Part shown: positions 63,828-64,000 of the stretch, piece after piece
Layout of the letters: every line of letters begins with the position of its first letter
Position numbering within the stretch: position 1 is the first letter of the stretch
Source: an uncultured Saccharospirillaceae bacterium
GTDB taxonomy: Bacteria > Pseudomonadota > Gammaproteobacteria > Pseudomonadales > Oceanobacteraceae
Length of the DNA: 64,000 nt
Assembly: GCA_947499545.1 (NCBI GenBank)
Contig: CANMOZ010000015.1
Coordinates: 33,696-97,695, forward strand
Reading direction: 5' to 3'
Position numbers and translations under genes: made by a program
Notes under the pieces: model-generated
Databases searched by the model: none
What the model was told of the DNA's origin: nothing
Seen by the model: only the letters and a program-made list of their open reading frames with translations

Positions 63828-64000
63828 AAAATACCGAAGTCGATTTCATTAAATCTGTACCGAGCATTCTTTATTCCCCCGCAGCAAGGAAAATGAATTC
63901 ACCGAATAATGGGTATTGTATAAATATATGGGGTATCCATCTAGCTCCACCAATGTATAATGTCTGGATGAATATCCAGATGATAAGCCCTGTCGCAGGA
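63828..64000. other. End of window, AT-rich non-coding
   Basis: Contains a small perfect hairpin (TCTGGAT/ATCCAGA, 63963-63980). No gene is complete here. Confidence 0.4.

Overview
The window is a chromosomal segment of a gammaproteobacterium, most likely a marine or saline member of the Oceanospirillales/Pseudomonadales side of the class. Several gene orders resemble Pseudomonas: lysA-dapF-DUF484-yigB, dsbB-algQ-...-algP, rsmD-M16-like-ftsY-ftsE-ftsX-rpoH, yggT-metX-metW-DUF4426-rdgB-hemW and rph/yicC. The protein similarities and the extended PstC/PstA fit the same group. The species cannot be named from the sequence alone.

Layout. 0-9 kb: end of lysA, dapF, DUF484, a HAD phosphatase (xerC is missing between these two), a secreted thioredoxin-like protein, a subtilisin-like protease with its own propeptide plus a separate small propeptide-like protein, and tex. 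9-18.7 kb: an AT-rich accessory region with a SEL1-repeat protein followed by an R-body (reb) locus. 18.9-30 kb: gshA, an alanine/glycine:Na+ symporter, rmf, a FliL-like gene, dsbB, algQ/rsd, a WD40 lipoprotein, a ParA-like ATPase, algP and the ABC-F gene yheS. 30-38.4 kb: TRAP permease genes dctQM without a binding protein, then pstSCAB-phoU. 38.4-43.6 kb: tRNA-Thr, purU, two tandem periplasmic binding-protein paralogues, two tandem small secreted cysteine proteins, a frameshifted short-chain dehydrogenase and tRNA-Arg. 43.7-64 kb: mostly core genes (cytochrome c5, ppk1, hemB, a thioesterase, rsmD, an M16-like remnant, ftsYEX, rpoH, DUF423, trmB, a PA4642-family gene, a lipoprotein, hemW, rdgB, DUF4426, metW, metX, yggT, rph, yicC).

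The most interesting system is the R-body locus at about 10.5-18.7 kb. An AraC-type regulator is followed by a tightly packed run of small Reb-type genes: three near-identical RebB copies, three or four diverged RebB-like proteins, a second paralogous small family present twice, and an acidic coiled-coil protein. The run ends with a 458-residue membrane-associated protein of unknown function. A convergent ECF-type sigma factor comes next. Divergent from it is a pair encoding a LysM-GH19 endolysin/chitinase-like enzyme and a protein with two lamin-tail domains, then an orphan gene. The inference is that the regulator and sigma factor switch on production of coiled protein ribbons, and that the muralytic enzyme helps release them from the cell or breach a target. 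Many gaps between the reb genes carry perfect inverted repeats, several overlapping stop codons, which suggests mRNA processing sets the subunit ratios.

Start codons were chosen from ribosome-binding sites where possible; the evidence text says where this is uncertain. All functions come from reading protein motifs by eye; no database search was run.
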